The position numbers and the translations under genes were made by a program. The notes below the pieces were generated by a model, which was not told the DNA's origin, searched no databases, and was given only the letters and a program-made list of their open reading frames with translations. A DNA stretch of 64,000 bases from Basidiobolus meristosporus CBS 931.73 (lineage: Eukaryota; Basidiobolomycota; Basidiobolomycetes; Basidiobolales; Basidiobolaceae). Shown one piece after another: positions 53,068-64,000 of this stretch (positions are counted from its first letter, which is position 1; each line of letters opens with the position of its first letter). The DNA lies in contig MCFE01000107.1 in the NCBI GenBank assembly GCA_002104905.1, positions 1-64,000 of the forward strand, read 5' to 3'.

Positions 53068-54333
53068 ATGTACTTCTCTAAAGCTGCGCTTCTCTCCATC
53101 GCCGTTTTCCTTCAGCTCTCCGCCACCCAAGCGCATGTCTCCAAGGATGACCGCTGTGGTATTATCAACGGACAAAAGATCACCTGCCCTAGCGGCGAGT
53201 GCTGCTCCACCTACGGATGGTAAGCGATACTGGCATTAGCTATGGGCAATATGTAGCCTGAGTAAGCAACTGACCAAACATTTCTTTGTTGCAGGTGCGG
53301 AACCAGCACTGATCACTGTGTGACCAACTGCTTATTCCAGTGCAAGAAATCCAAGCCAACCACCACCACCGTCAAGCCCACCACCACTATTACCGCACCC
53401 AGCGCCACCAAGACCATCACCTCGGTCGATGGCTCCTGCGGTTTGAAGAACAACGTTCTCGTCCAGTGCCAGCCTGGTAACTGCTGCTCCCAATATGGAT
53501 ACTGCGGCAGCACTGAGGAGTACTGCAAGGGCACCACTCCCCAACCTCAACCTAGTGTTACTCCTGGCAAGCCCACAGGTAACGTTGTCCCTGGTCAAGT
53601 CATCGAAACCTGTAGCAAGGCTGGTACTTTCGCCGTCACCTTCGATGATGGGCCAAGTGATATGACCGGCAAACTCCTTGACGACTTGAAGAAGAGAAAT
53701 GTCAAGGTCACCTTCTTCGTTGTTGGTCAAAGTAAGTGGTCGTTTCTTTGTGGTTGTGAGGAATGGCATCAGTGCATAGAGGCATTCCCACACTCCCCAA
53801 TTGCTAATGAAAATGTGTGCTGACTCTGCTTTTGCAAATGCTTAGTGCTCGAGAATGCTCAAGGTCGCCAATACCTCAAGCGTGCCTATGATGAAGGCCA
53901 CCACATCGCCTCCCACACCTACACCCACATCAGCCTGGCCAAGTCATCCGAGGCATTGATCCGCAGTGAGATGCAAAAGACCTCCGATGCCATCTTCAAG
54001 GTCATTGGCAAGCGTCCCCAGTACATGCGCCCACCCTATGGCGAGTACAATGCCAAGTCCCTTGCCATCATGAAGGACATGGGATACAAGGTGATCTACT
54101 GGAACGTCGACACCCTTGACTGGCAAACCAAGAGCTCCCAGAAGAGTCTGGATGTGTACAAGAAGACTCTTGCCAAGGCCAACCTCAAGAACGACCGCTT
54201 CATCTCGCTCCAACACGACATCCAACCCAGCACTATCCAAGCAGCCGGTGGCATCCTTGACGCCGTCATCAAGTCAGGCTTCAAGATCACCACTGTTGCT
54301 GACTGCCTCGGTGACTCTGGATTGTACTACTAA
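53068..54333 (+). CDS. Chitin deacetylase 4 (CBM18-CBM18-CE4), 358 aa
   Basis: Exons are 53068-53219, 53295-53731 and 53846-54333. Residues 1-22 are a signal peptide. CBM18-1 is at about 27-67, followed by a Thr/Pro linker (KPTTTTVKPTTT). CBM18-2 is at about 97-130, and a Pro/Gln linker follows it. CE4 spans about 152-358 with D168/D169 in TFDDGP, H220 and H224 in SHTYTH, R258 in RPPYG, D285 and D288 in DTLDW, and H320 in LQHD. All catalytic and metal ligands are present, so it should be an active secreted chitin deacetylase. Exon 1 and intron 1 are identical to those of CDA5 base for base, the mark of a very recent copy or gene conversion. The Met at the exon 2/3 junction is spliced from A and TG. 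Confidence 0.95.
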
Positions 54334-54335
54334 GC

Positions 54336-54740
54336 TTAGAAAACAGTTTATTATTAGTCTAATATAATACCTAATTTAATGCGTCATTTTACTTGTGTTG
54401 ACTTGCAATAAATGTGAGCTGATTTCGAGAATTTAAATTGTGTTGATAGTTGGACAGAATTGGTTTACGCAGATTTGAATTATTATCGAAGGGATGAATC
54501 ACTTAGTGAACATTTCAAGTCCTATTCACCAAAGTTGGTAACGATCAACTAGATAGATTGCTGAAATATAAGGCAGTCATATCTATTCAAGTTTACACAT
54601 GAATAAGGTGTTTAGTAGATTTGAGTACATCATATCTATTTGTATTTATTTATGTAAGAAACCCAAATGAAATATATCTGGAGTTCAGTTATTGCTTAAA
54701 ATTGATAATGATCCATGTCACAGTCTAGATTGAATCGCTC
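54336..54740. other. Intergenic region CDA4-CDA5
   Basis: CAATAAATG near 54406 ends CDA4. The rest is AT-rich without a gene. Confidence 0.45.
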
Positions 54741-54745
54741 ATTTC

Positions 54746-54840
54746 ATGTCCCACAAACTAAAATCGATTAGAAGCACTTGCGTTGGGTTACATTCTGCGT
54801 TCAAAGCAAGGATATTGTGGTGCGACCTTACAGAATGAAA
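54746..54840 (+). promoter_or_regulatory. Conserved upstream module of CDA5
   Basis: TCCCACAAACTAAAAT, GGTTACATTCTGCGTT and GATATTGTGGTGCGACCTTA match the modules of CDA3, CDA4, CDA6 and CDA7. TATATAAAC at about 54868 is the TATA box. Confidence 0.55.
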
Positions 54841-54920
54841 GCAACATGAAACCGCTGTAGACATGACTATATAAACCGATGGGGATTGAAGGATCGCAGC
54901 ATTCCACACTAATTCTAATC

Positions 54921-56186
54921 ATGTACTTCTCTAAAGCTGCGCTTCTCTCCATCGCCGTTTTCCTTCAGCTCTCCGCCACCCAAGCGCATGTCTCCAAGGA
55001 TGACCGCTGTGGTATTATCAACGGACAAAAGATCACCTGCCCTAGCGGCGAGTGCTGCTCCACCTACGGATGGTAAGCGATACTGGCATTAGCTATGGGC
55101 AATATGTAGCCTGAGTAAGCAACTGACCAAACATTTCTTTGTTGCAGGTGCGGAACCAGCACTGATCACTGTGTGACCAACTGCTTATTCCAGTGCAAGA
55201 AATCCAAGCCAACCACCACCACCGTCAAGCCCACCACCACTACTACCGCACCCAGCGCCACCAAGACCATCACCTCGGTCGATGGCTCCTGCGGTTTGAA
55301 GAACAACGTTCTCGTCCAGTGCCAGCCTGGTAACTGCTGCTCCCAATATGGATACTGCGGCAGCACTGAGGAGTACTGCAAGGGCACCACTCCCCAACCT
55401 CAACCTAGTGTTACTCCTGGCAAGCCCACCGGTAACGTTGTCCCTGGTCAGGTCATCGAAACCTGCAGCAAAGCTGGTACTTTCGCCGTCACCTTCGATG
55501 ATGGGCCAAGTGATATGACCGGTAGACTCCTTGACGACTTGAAGAAGAGAAATGTCAAGGTCACCTTCTTCGTTGTTGGTGAAAGTAAGTAGTCGTTTCT
55601 TTGTGACTGTGAGAAATGGCATCAGTGCAAAGAGGCATTCCCACACTCCCCAATTGCTAATGAAAATGTGTGCTGACTCTGCTTTTGCAAATGCTTAGTG
55701 CTCGAGAATGCTCAAGGTCGCCAATACCTCAAGCGTGCCTATGATGAAGGCCACCACATCGCCTCCCACACCTACACCCACATCAGCCTGGCCAAGTCAT
55801 CCGAGGCATTGATCCGCAGTGAGATGCAAAAGACCTCTGACGCCATCTTCAAGGTCATTGGCAAGCGTCCCCAGTACATGCGCCCACCCTATGGTGAGTA
55901 CAATGCCAAGTCCCTTGCCATCATGAAGGACATGGGATACAAGGTGATCTACTGGAACGTCGACACCCTTGACTGGCAAACCAAGAGCTCCCAGAAGAGC
56001 CTGGATGTGTACAAGAAGACTCTTGCCAAGGCCAACCTCAAGAACGACCGCTTCATCTCGCTCCAACACGACATCCAACCCAGCACCATCCAAGCAGCCG
56101 GTGGCATCCTTGACGCCGTCATCAAGTCAGGCTTCAAGATCACCACTGTTGCTGACTGCCTCGGTGACTCTGGATTGTACTACTAA
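54921..56186 (+). CDS. Chitin deacetylase 5 (CBM18-CBM18-CE4), 358 aa
   Basis: Exons are 54921-55072, 55148-55584 and 55699-56186. It is nearly the twin of CDA4: same length, identical first exon and intron, and identical third-exon protein. Exon 2 differs at a few sites, including Ile to Thr in the Thr linker, Lys to Arg in MTGRLLDD, and Glu for Gln before the splice (VVGE). All five CE4 motifs and both CBM18 modules are intact, so it is a secreted chitin deacetylase. AATAAATT lies near 56259. The near-identity suggests dosage amplification rather than new function. Confidence 0.95.
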
Positions 56187-56189
56187 GCT

Positions 56190-57185
56190 TAGAAAGCCGT
56201 TTATTATTACCTTAATATAATACTTAATGTAATCAGCGTAGTTATGAATTGGTTTACAATAAATTCTTTTAGTATCCAGTGTTTAGAAGCTTAACAAGGT
56301 GTATGGCCTTCTCTAGTTAATTTATGTATTGAGTACTTGTGTCAAAGCCTAAATCGTCGAGGTATGTTTTTCATTGGGTTACATAGCCTCCGTAGAGCAT
56401 CATGATTCAATTCGTAGTTGTTGAGTACACTTAGCTAATTCAAGTTATTACGGCATGAAGTCCCCAAGCATCCCACATTTGCGCACATTATCAAAATCTC
56501 TTAGATAGATTTCATAAATTTAGACGATGTTATTAATGTCCTGCATTTCCGTATAATCAGCGCAACTATACCATGCTGAAGGAGCCGCTCCAGCGGATTG
56601 TGAAGTGTGTTGTTACATACCCATTGCGAAACCCTTTTGTTTATCGCCATCATGGCCTGCATGATTGGTACGATTTTCTAAAGCTGGTAAAGTCTACGTA
56701 CAGGTGTCTCCCGGACGAAATTGATAGGAATATAATCTGCGGAGGCGAGGCTGGTTACCAGCGAAAATAAACCCCCAAGCTTCAGAGATACGCAGGCACT
56801 AGCACTAGAAGTTATTTTTACACTGGGCATGCTAAAATTAGTCGTACTAGCTTTGAGGGCATACTGTACCATCTAACATCTCATTGGGACTTGTTGTCAG
56901 TGAGGTAAAGTACGGTTTCTTGGGAATATTACCAAGCCAAGCTATCTTAACCGTCATGCGAGGTGATCGGGCACGTTCAATTTATTTAACTAGATCAAAT
57001 TAGGGTTGCAATGGGCACAATCGAAGGGTATATTGGAAGCTGCAGCGATTTGGGTTGATCAACCATTAAATTGAACTCGAGATAAACATGCATGTTCTAA
57101 CTGGCCATCCTGGAAACCAATAATACTTCCATTCGCCAACCGCTGGTGGCCAATTACAAGAATTAACATACAGCGTCGCAAGCTT
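56190..57185. other. 1 kb intergenic region CDA5-CDA6
   Basis: One 65-codon frame (56573-56770, MLKEPLQRIVKCVVTYPL) has no signal, promoter or family motif. I regard it as unproven. No repeat recognised. Confidence 0.4.
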
Positions 57186-57192
57186 ATCCTGC

Positions 57193-57375
57193 CCAGTTTA
57201 TGTTCCACACACTAAAGCGGGTTAAAAGTGCTTGCATTGAGTTACATTCCGCGTTACACCCAAGCGATATTGTGGTGTGACATTGCGAAATGAAGTCATC
57301 CCACAACCATGATGGCGATTGGCATAAATGCCGGCCGAAGTTCGAGACAAACAGCATTCTACCTTAATTCTAATC
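57193..57375 (+). promoter_or_regulatory. Promoter of CDA6
   Basis: This 183-bp block runs to the ATG and is identical to the CDA7 promoter at 59561-59743 except for about one base. It holds the common module (ACTAAAGCGGG, TTGCATTGAGTTACATT, GATATTGTGGTGTGACATTG) and a TATA-like GCATAAATG at about 57323. Confidence 0.6.
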
Positions 57376-58659
57376 ATGTACTTCTCCAAAGCTGCGCTTC
57401 TCTCCATTGCCGTTTTCCTTCAGCTCACTGCCACGCAAGCTCGTGTCTCCAAGGATGACCGCTGTGGTGTGATCAATGGCGAGAAGGTCACTTGCCCTAG
57501 CGGCGAGTGCTGCTCATCTTACGGATGGTAAGCTCCACTCTACCTGTTGACGATATGAGCTAGGAGTATCGTTGATGATTCTTTCCTTTGCTGTAGGTGC
57601 GGAACCAGCACTGATCACTGTGTGACCAACTGCTTATTCCAATGCAAGAAATCCAAGCCAACCACCACCGTCAAGCCTACCTCCACCCCCAAGCCCACCA
57701 TTACCACCACCACCACCACCACTCCTGCTGCTACCCAGACTGTCACATCCATTGATGGTACCTGCGGCTTGAAGAACAACATTCTTGTCCAATGCGAACC
57801 TGGTAACTGCTGCTCCCAATATGGATACTGTGGCAGCACTGAGGAGCACTGCAAGGGCACCACTCCCCAGCCTCAACCCAGTGTTACTCCTGGCAAGCCC
57901 ACCGGTAACGTTGTCCCTGGTCAGGTCATCGAAACCTGCAGCAAAGCTGGTACTTTCGCCGTCACCTTCGATGATGGACCAAGTGATATGACCGGCAAAC
58001 TCCTTGACGACTTGAAGAAGAGAAATGCCAAGGTCACCTTCTTCGTTGTTGGTCAAAGTAAGTGGTCGTTTCTTTGTGACTGTGAGAAATGGCATCAGTG
58101 CAAAGAGGCATTTCCATACTCCCCAATTGCTAATGAAAATATGTGCTGACTCTGCTTTTGCAAATGCTTAGTGCTCGAGAATGCTCAAGGTCGCCAATAC
58201 CTCAAGCGTGCCTATGATGAAGGCCACCACATCGCCTCCCACACCTACACCCACATCAGCTTGGCCAAGTCATCCGAGGCATTGATCCGCAGTGAGATGC
58301 AAAAGACCTCTGACGCCATCTTCAAGGTCATTGGCAAGCGTCCCCAGTACATGCGCCCACCCTATGGTGAGTACAATGCCAAGTCCCTTGCCATCATGAA
58401 GGACATGGGGTACAAGGTGATCTACTGGAACGTCGACACCCTTGACTGGCAAACCAAGAGCTCCCAGAAGAGCCTGGATGTGTACAAGAAGACTCTTGCC
58501 AAGGCCAACCTCAAGAACGACCGCTTCATCTCGCTCCAACACGACATCCAGCCCAGCACCATCCAAGCAGCCGGTGGCATTCTTGACGCCGTCATCAAGT
58601 CAGGCTTCAAGATCACCACTGTTGCTGACTGCCTCGGTGACTCTGGATTGTACTACTAA
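57376..58659 (+). CDS. Chitin deacetylase 6 (CBM18-CBM18-CE4), 366 aa
   Basis: Exons are 57376-57527, 57597-58057 and 58172-58659. The signal peptide is MYFSKAALLSIAVFLQLTAT. The linker between the two CBM18 modules is the longest of the array, with an expanded Pro/Thr run (KPTSTPKPTITTTTTTT, then PAATQTV). CBM18-2 has CEPGNCC and EEHCKG where CDA4/5 have CQPGNCC and EEYCKG. CE4 motifs are complete and the third-exon protein equals that of CDA4, CDA5 and CDA8. It is a secreted chitin deacetylase with a longer tether between chitin-binding units. AATAAATT lies near 58716. Confidence 0.95.
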
Positions 58660-58661
58660 AC

Positions 58662-59555
58662 AACGAAAAGAATCACCCTTAGTATAATTTAATACAGCCT
58701 TTGCATTAGACTACTTAATAAATTAGGTTCATTTCCAATTTGGCTACATCTATAACAAACCCTCTGCAAATTAGTTGCTCGGCATGCTGAAAGTTTCTTT
58801 ACCAATATGCGGCGAGTTGTCTGCCTTTGTGGCTGTTTAGTACTCTACACGGAATACCTACTATTGTAGATCGATTTGGGTGGTTGTTTTGTGTGCTATA
58901 GGCGTTCTGATATCGAGTGTGCTTCAATGCTTGTTGTAATTAAAGCATTATTGAAACATATATAATGGGAGGAATACCTCATGTTGTGGATGGTAATGGC
59001 TGATTAGTCAATAAATGGGATGAATTGTCTGTGTCAGCTTTCGATTTGTGGTGGTTTAGACTTCCTACCAATTATAGATTAGCTTGGTTACTAATTCGCT
59101 AATAGTGATTACCTAACTTAACTTACGGTATTTATTTTTAGACCTCTAAAAATAAGTGTTCAGGATTATATCACAATCCCACTTTATACAGGCTTTAATC
59201 TTCGATGAGATCCTCATTCCTGTAGCATTCCCGACCCTTGGTCCATACTGACTTTGATAAGTATTCATCTCTACCAGGTCACCATAATCAACCTACCATA
59301 TGATTGACCACGCATATCTAAGCGTCAACTAGGTTTTACCAGTGGACAGGAGGTTTAATCGAAAATACAGATGGCTCTAATTAGATCAATCATCAATCGA
59401 AAATGTACAAAAAGTTGGTTTTTACAACAATTTGATTTCGAAATGAACATTCCATAAGCTTACTTCCACATGCCCGCCATAGATCTAAAAATACTACCAT
59501 CTGACAAATACTTGTGGCTAGTAATATAAGTTACCCTACATCAACGCAAGCTTGG
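58662..59555. other. 0.9 kb intergenic region CDA6-CDA7
   Basis: AT-rich, no gene seen. The last part (from about 59540) already resembles the CDA6 upstream region. Confidence 0.45.
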
Positions 59556-59560
59556 CCTGT

Positions 59561-59743
59561 CCAGTTTATGTTCCACACACTAAAGCGGGTTAAAAGTGCT
59601 TGCATTGAGTTACATTCCGCGTTACACCCAAGGGATATTGTGGTGTGACATTGCGAAATGAAGTCATCCCACAACCATGATGGCGATTGGCATAAATGCC
59701 GGCCGAAGTTCGAGACAAACAGCATTCTACCTTAATTCTAATC
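59561..59743 (+). promoter_or_regulatory. Promoter of CDA7
   Basis: Same 183-bp block as upstream of CDA6 with about one difference (AAGGGATATT for AAGCGATATT). The TATA-like GCATAAATG is at about 59691. Confidence 0.6.
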
Positions 59744-61025
59744 ATGTACTTCTCCAAAGCTGCGCTTCTCTCCATTGCCGTTTTCCTCCAGCTCACTGCC
59801 ACGCAAGCTCGTGTCTCCAAGGATGACCGCTGTGGTGTGATCAATGGCGAGAAGGTCACTTGCCCTAGCGGCGAGTGCTGCTCATCTTACGGATGGTAAG
59901 TTTCACTCTACCTGTTGTCGATACGAGCTAGGAGTAATCGTTGATGATGCTTTCCTTTGCTGTAGGTGCGGAACCAGCACTGATCACTGTGTGACCAACT
60001 GCTTATTCCAATGCAAGAAATCCAAGCCAACCACCACCGTCAAGCCTACCTCCACCCCCAAGCCCACCATTACCACCACCACCGCCACTCCTGCTGCTAC
60101 CCAGACCGTCACATCCATTGATGGTACCTGCGGCTTGAAGAACAACATTCTTGTCCAATGCGAACCTGGTAACTGCTGCTCCCAATATGGATACTGTGGC
60201 AGCACTGAGGAGCACTGCAAGGGCACCACTCCCCAACCTCAACCCAGTGTTACTCCTGGCAAGCCCACCGGTAACGTTGTCCCTGGTCAGGTCATCGAAA
60301 CCTGCAGCAAAGCTGGTACTTTCGCCGTCACCTTCGATGATGGACCAAGTGATATGACCGGCAAACTCCTTGACGACTTGAAGAAGAGAAATGCCAAGGT
60401 CACCTTCTTCGTTGTTGGTGAAAGTAAGTGGTCGTTTCTTTGTGGTGTTGAGGAATGATATCAGTGCATAGAGGCATTCCCACACTCCCCAATTGCTAAT
60501 GAAAATGTGTGCTGACTCTGCTTTTGCAAATGCTTAGTGCTCGAGAATGCTCAAGGTCGCCAATACCTCAAGCGTGCCTATGATGAAGGCCACCACATCG
60601 CCTCCCACACCTACACCCACATCAGCCTGGCCAAGTCATCCGAGGCATTGATCCGCAGTGAGATGCAAAAGACCTCTGACGCCATCTTCAAGGTCATTGG
60701 CAAGCGCCCCCAGTACATGCGCCCACCTTATGGTGAGTACAATGCCAAGTCCCTTGCCATCATGAAGGACATGGGATACAAGGTGATCTACTGGAACGTC
60801 GACACCCTTGACTGGCAAACCAAGAGCTCCCAGAAGAGCCTGGATGTGTACAAGAAGACTCTTGCCAAGGCCAACCTCAAGAACGACCGCTTCATCTCGC
60901 TCCAACACGACATCCAACCCAGCACCATCCAAGCAGCTGGTGGCATTCTTGACGCCGTCATCAAGTCAGGCTTCAAGATCACCACTGTTGCTGACTGCCT
61001 CGGTGACGCTGGATTGTATCATTAA
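59744..61025 (+). CDS. Chitin deacetylase 7 (CBM18-CBM18-CE4), 365 aa
   Basis: Exons are 59744-59895, 59966-60423 and 60538-61025. Promoter and signal peptide follow CDA6, while intron 1 is identical to that of CDA8, so the gene is a mosaic of its two neighbours. The interdomain linker is one codon shorter than in CDA6. The C terminus reads GDAGLYH instead of GDSGLYY, the only change in the third exon protein. Both CBM18 modules and TFDDGP, SHTYTH, RPPYG, DTLDW and LQHD are intact. It is a secreted chitin deacetylase. AATAAATGG lies near 61099. Confidence 0.95.
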
Positions 61026-61029
61026 GTTT

Positions 61030-61640
61030 AAATGAGCGATTGTTTTTAGAATAATATAATTTTTAAATTGATACGGCATTTAGATAGAACTTGATTTTCA
61101 ATAAATGGGAGTATTTTTCCGATGATGCTGTTGCCTTTCCCGAAGGTGGTAGGATACTTAAATTTCGCATCAGCACCATATCTAGCACATAAAGCATCTG
61201 TCCTCGGGAAAGTTTGTTCCAGATCCACTTCTGACAATCACCGTCAAATAGGAAAGCCTGCTTCGGGTTGGGGGATGGATTTGGTGGTACTTGAATCAAC
61301 CAACCAATTAGTTCTGCCCTCCATTGTTCCACCCAAGTAAACATTAGCTAAGCCTCTTCAAAAGATTAACCAACGGGGAAGAAAAGCCGAGCAAACTTGC
61401 GTAGCGCGTCAAACGTTAGATGCACAAGAGATAGTAGGCTCTCACCAAAAAACCGGATCGATACTGAAACAGACCTATCGAATGGCCGAGGGGATATTGG
61501 ATCTCTGGTAGGTATTTTGGTGTAGCATGGTCTAAATTTAGCCAACAAGGGTTGGATCCACAGTTGGGAATGCGCTAGTAATATAGGGTTAGAAAAAAAC
61601 GTCGTGCAACATTGAGGTGTTGCGCATATGCTCGCTAGCT
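61030..61640. other. Intergenic region CDA7-CDA8
   Basis: No gene. This region lacks the conserved module found upstream of CDA3-CDA7. A different TATA (CTATAAAGCC, about 61659) serves CDA8. Confidence 0.45.
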
Positions 61641-61711
61641 TTCATCGGCTTCCCACTACTATAAAGCCAGGAAGGTTGTTGCTCGGTAGTAACAACAAAA
61701 ACATCTTAACT

Positions 61712-62993
61712 ATGTATTTCTCCAAAGCAGCGCTTCTCTCCATTGCCGTTTTCCTCCAGCTCACCGCCACGCAAGCTCGTGTCTCCAAGGATGACCGCTG
61801 TGGTGTGATCAATGGCGAGAAGGTCACTTGCCCTAGCGGCGAGTGCTGCTCATCTTACGGATGGTAAGTTTCACTCTACCTGTTGTCGATACGAGCTAGG
61901 AGTAATCGTTGATGATGCTTTCCTTTGCTGTAGGTGCGGAACCAGCACTGATCACTGTGTGACCAACTGCTTATTCCAATGCAAGAAATCCAAGCCAACT
62001 ACCACCGTCAAGCCTACCTCTACCCCCAAGCCCACCATTACCACCACCACCACCGCTCCTGCTGCTACCCAGACCGTCACATCCATTGATGGTACCTGCG
62101 GCTTGAAGAACAACATTCTTGTCCAATGCGAACCTGGTAACTGCTGCTCCCAATATGGATACTGTGGCAGCACTGAGGAGTACTGCAAGGGAACCACTCC
62201 CCAACCTCAACCCAGTGTTACTCCTGGCAAGCCCACCGGTAACGTTGTCCCTGGTCAGGTCATCGAAACCTGCAGCAAAGCTGGTACTTTCGCCGTCACC
62301 TTCGATGATGGGCCAAGTGATATGACCGGTAAACTCCTTGACGACTTGAAGAAGAGAAATGCCAAGGTCACCTTCTTCGTTGTTGGTCAAAGTAAGTGGT
62401 CGTTTCTTTGTGGTTGTGAGAAATGGCATCGGTGCAAAGAGGCATTTCCAAACCTCACAATTGCTAATGAAAATATGTGCTAACTCTGCTTTTGCGAATG
62501 CTTAGTGCTCGAGAATGCTCAAGGTCGCCAATACCTCAAGCGTGCCTATGATGAAGGCCACCACATCGCCTCCCACACCTACACCCACATCAGCCTGGCC
62601 AAGTCATCCGAGGCATTGATCCGCAGTGAGATGCAAAAGACCTCCGATGCCATCTTCAAGGTCATTGGCAAGCGCCCCCAGTACATGCGCCCACCTTATG
62701 GTGAGTACAATGCCAAGTCCCTTGCCATCATGAAGGACATGGGATACAAGGTGATCTACTGGAACGTCGACACCCTTGACTGGCAAACCAAGAGCTCCCA
62801 GAAGAGCCTGGATGTGTACAAGAAGACTCTTGCCAAGGCCAACCTCAAGAACGACCGCTTCATCTCGCTCCAACACGACATCCAGCCCAGCACCATCCAA
62901 GCAGCCGGTGGCATCCTTGACGCCGTCATCAAGTCAGGCTTCAAGATCACCACTGTTGCTGACTGCCTTGGTGACTCTGGATTGTACTACTAA
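61712..62993 (+). CDS. Chitin deacetylase 8 (CBM18-CBM18-CE4), 365 aa
   Basis: Exons are 61712-61863, 61934-62391 and 62506-62993. The coding region and intron 1 follow CDA7 almost exactly, but the sequence upstream of the ATG is unrelated to all other members (TATAAAG at about 61660, then CTTAACTATG). The signal peptide, two CBM18 modules, Thr/Pro linker (TITTTTTAPAATQ) and all five CE4 motifs are present. It is an active secreted chitin deacetylase by sequence, probably under different control from CDA3-CDA7. An upstream ATG at 61628, in frame, is not used because it precedes the TATA box. AATAAACC lies near 63104. Confidence 0.95.
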
Positions 62994-62999
62994 ACAATA

Positions 63000-63480
63000 A
63001 CGGGGCATGCTTCGCTCCTCATGCTGAACACTTCCGATATTAGCTAATTTAATGGTCGTATAGAGAGCTGTCGCTTAATCCATTTTTGTGTACGTTTTCG
63101 AACTCAATAAACCCCTCGGCACTGACAAGCCAATTCAAAGAGATGTCGCTCTATGGTGGCAAAGCCGAAGATAATGGCTTGATGATACCTGGCTCATGGT
63201 TCCTGGCAGTAATGACTGATGTCTTCGTGCTCTGGAGCTCAATTGATGCGACTCCGTAATTATCGGCTCGTTTGTGGATGCGGCTACCACTATCCGATTG
63301 GTCTCCCCTGTATAATCCATTGATATTGCGGATCCTCATTTCTTGGTAGTGTCCATAAATTTCCAGACGCATTTTAGCCATAGTACCACTGATGATTGAA
63401 TTTTCGGTTCGATGCCATGAACCTGTTAGATATTCGTAGCTCCCTGTTGAACGTATAACTCAGCCAAACCCACTAGCATT
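63000..63480. other. 3' flank of CDA8, no gene seen
   Basis: Holds the CDA8 polyadenylation signal. Short frames on both strands look random. Confidence 0.4.
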
Positions 63481-63484
63481 TATT

Positions 63485-64000
63485 ACTTGAGCATGCAGGA
63501 CTCTCTGCAGCAGCAATGCAAAGCCTCTAACCGTCTCTGGGGTTGACAAACAGTCAACACCCAACAGTGTTTGCCCAATATTGTCAAAAGAATCGCAATC
63601 AGTTTCCGCTCAAGTCCAATCAATACACCATATGCTAGAAGACTGCTGCAAGATACCGACCGCATGACATAGAGCTATGAATACCTCTGCAACATCAATA
63701 AAATACCATCAGGACAGTTGCCTCCTCAAAGATCAAAAACCTAGTGAAAGCAATGCTGGTTAGCCCCCCATGAGCTTCTGCTGCTTACCTCCCCCCTTTT
63801 CTCACCACTTAAACCACAATACCTAATATACTCCAGTTTTCCTGTAAACTATCTGGCCATAATCACTCTCACCATCTTTACCAGCAGATGCTAGTGTTTT
63901 ACTTACCTTTGTTGTATGTTGATCTGGTAATCAAGACGCAGGATACATCTGGAGATTTCATTGCAAGACTGATAGAGAAATGTTATCCTGTGGCAGAGTG
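63485..64000 (-). other. Coding-like traces at the right edge, unidentified
   Basis: On the minus strand, AETDCDSFDNIGQTLLGVDC and TPETVRGFALLLQRVL (about 63490-63600) read like protein. So does ASAGKDGESDYGQIVYRKTG near 63830-63890. A GTAAGT donor lies at about 63913-63918 after an open stretch to the window edge. I could not assemble one gene from them. It may be the 3' part of a multi-exon gene that starts beyond 64000, or a pseudogene. Confidence 0.25.

Noticed and set aside
53332-53793. Antisense frames of about 150 codons in every CDA gene (also at 55185, 57634, 60003 and 61971)
   Set aside because: They recur only because the sense exons are duplicated, and they have no signal, promoter or family motif.
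56573-56770. 65-codon frame between CDA5 and CDA6
   Set aside because: Short, no signal peptide or motif, and no homology to neighbours that I can see.
63485-63610. Ion-channel pore segment (calcium channel-like FDNIGQ.LL)
   Set aside because: A short resemblance only. The expected pore and following helix are not found in frame.

Overview
The window is nuclear DNA of a filamentous fungus. The evidence is short (about 60-80 nt) GT-AG introns, TATA boxes 40-55 nt upstream of start codons, secreted chitin-binding/chitin deacetylase genes, a cytoplasmic tRNA-Leu gene and fungal-type retroelements. An early-diverging (zygomycete-type) lineage with a chitosan-containing wall is my best guess from the expanded chitin deacetylase family, but nothing in the sequence fixes the genus.

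Left part, 1-24.8 kb: a nest of decayed mobile DNA. In order it holds a non-LTR retrotransposon (LINE) 3' half; copy 1 of a repeat of about 6.2 kb that carries a kelch-SNF2 ATPase gene, an RG-rich coiled-coil gene and a small third gene; a truncated Ty3-type element on the minus strand; copy 2 of the kelch-SNF2 repeat; a tRNA-derived SINE that borrows the LINE tail and ends in telomere-like CCCTAA repeats; a nearly intact chromodomain Ty3 element; an inverted Ty1/copia gag with its LTR; and a second LINE 3' fragment. The kelch-SNF2 unit has 155-bp tandem repeats at its right side, related repeats in inverted orientation at its left side, and two G/C hairpins close to its right end. I do not recognise it as a described transposon class, and it is the best candidate here for an undescribed element. 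Differences between its two copies, and at least one stop codon, fall at CpG sites, which suggests cytosine methylation followed by deamination.

Middle part, 24.8-31.6 kb: a gene-poor stretch with small secreted cysteine-rich or glycine/asparagine-rich proteins, two decayed relatives of these, and a tRNA-Leu(CAG) gene antisense to the tail of one of them.

Housekeeping part, 31.7-46.7 kb: two urate oxidase genes head to head around a shared promoter region with GATA motifs; a hypothetical coiled-coil gene; a secreted GH129/GH101-related glycosidase without introns; a five-exon glutathione S-transferase; a membrane protein built of four exact 38-residue repeats; and an eight-exon adaptor protein with three SH3 domains, proline-rich repeats and a C-terminal coiled coil.

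Right part, 47.6-63.0 kb: eight tandem, same-strand, three-exon genes for secreted chitin deacetylases (two CBM18 chitin-binding modules, a Thr/Pro linker and a CE4 catalytic domain). The third is broken by a one-base deletion. The last five have nearly identical third exons and mosaic promoter/intron similarity, so they look recently duplicated and homogenised. They would act together at the cell wall, turning chitin into chitosan. The last kilobase has no gene I can name.
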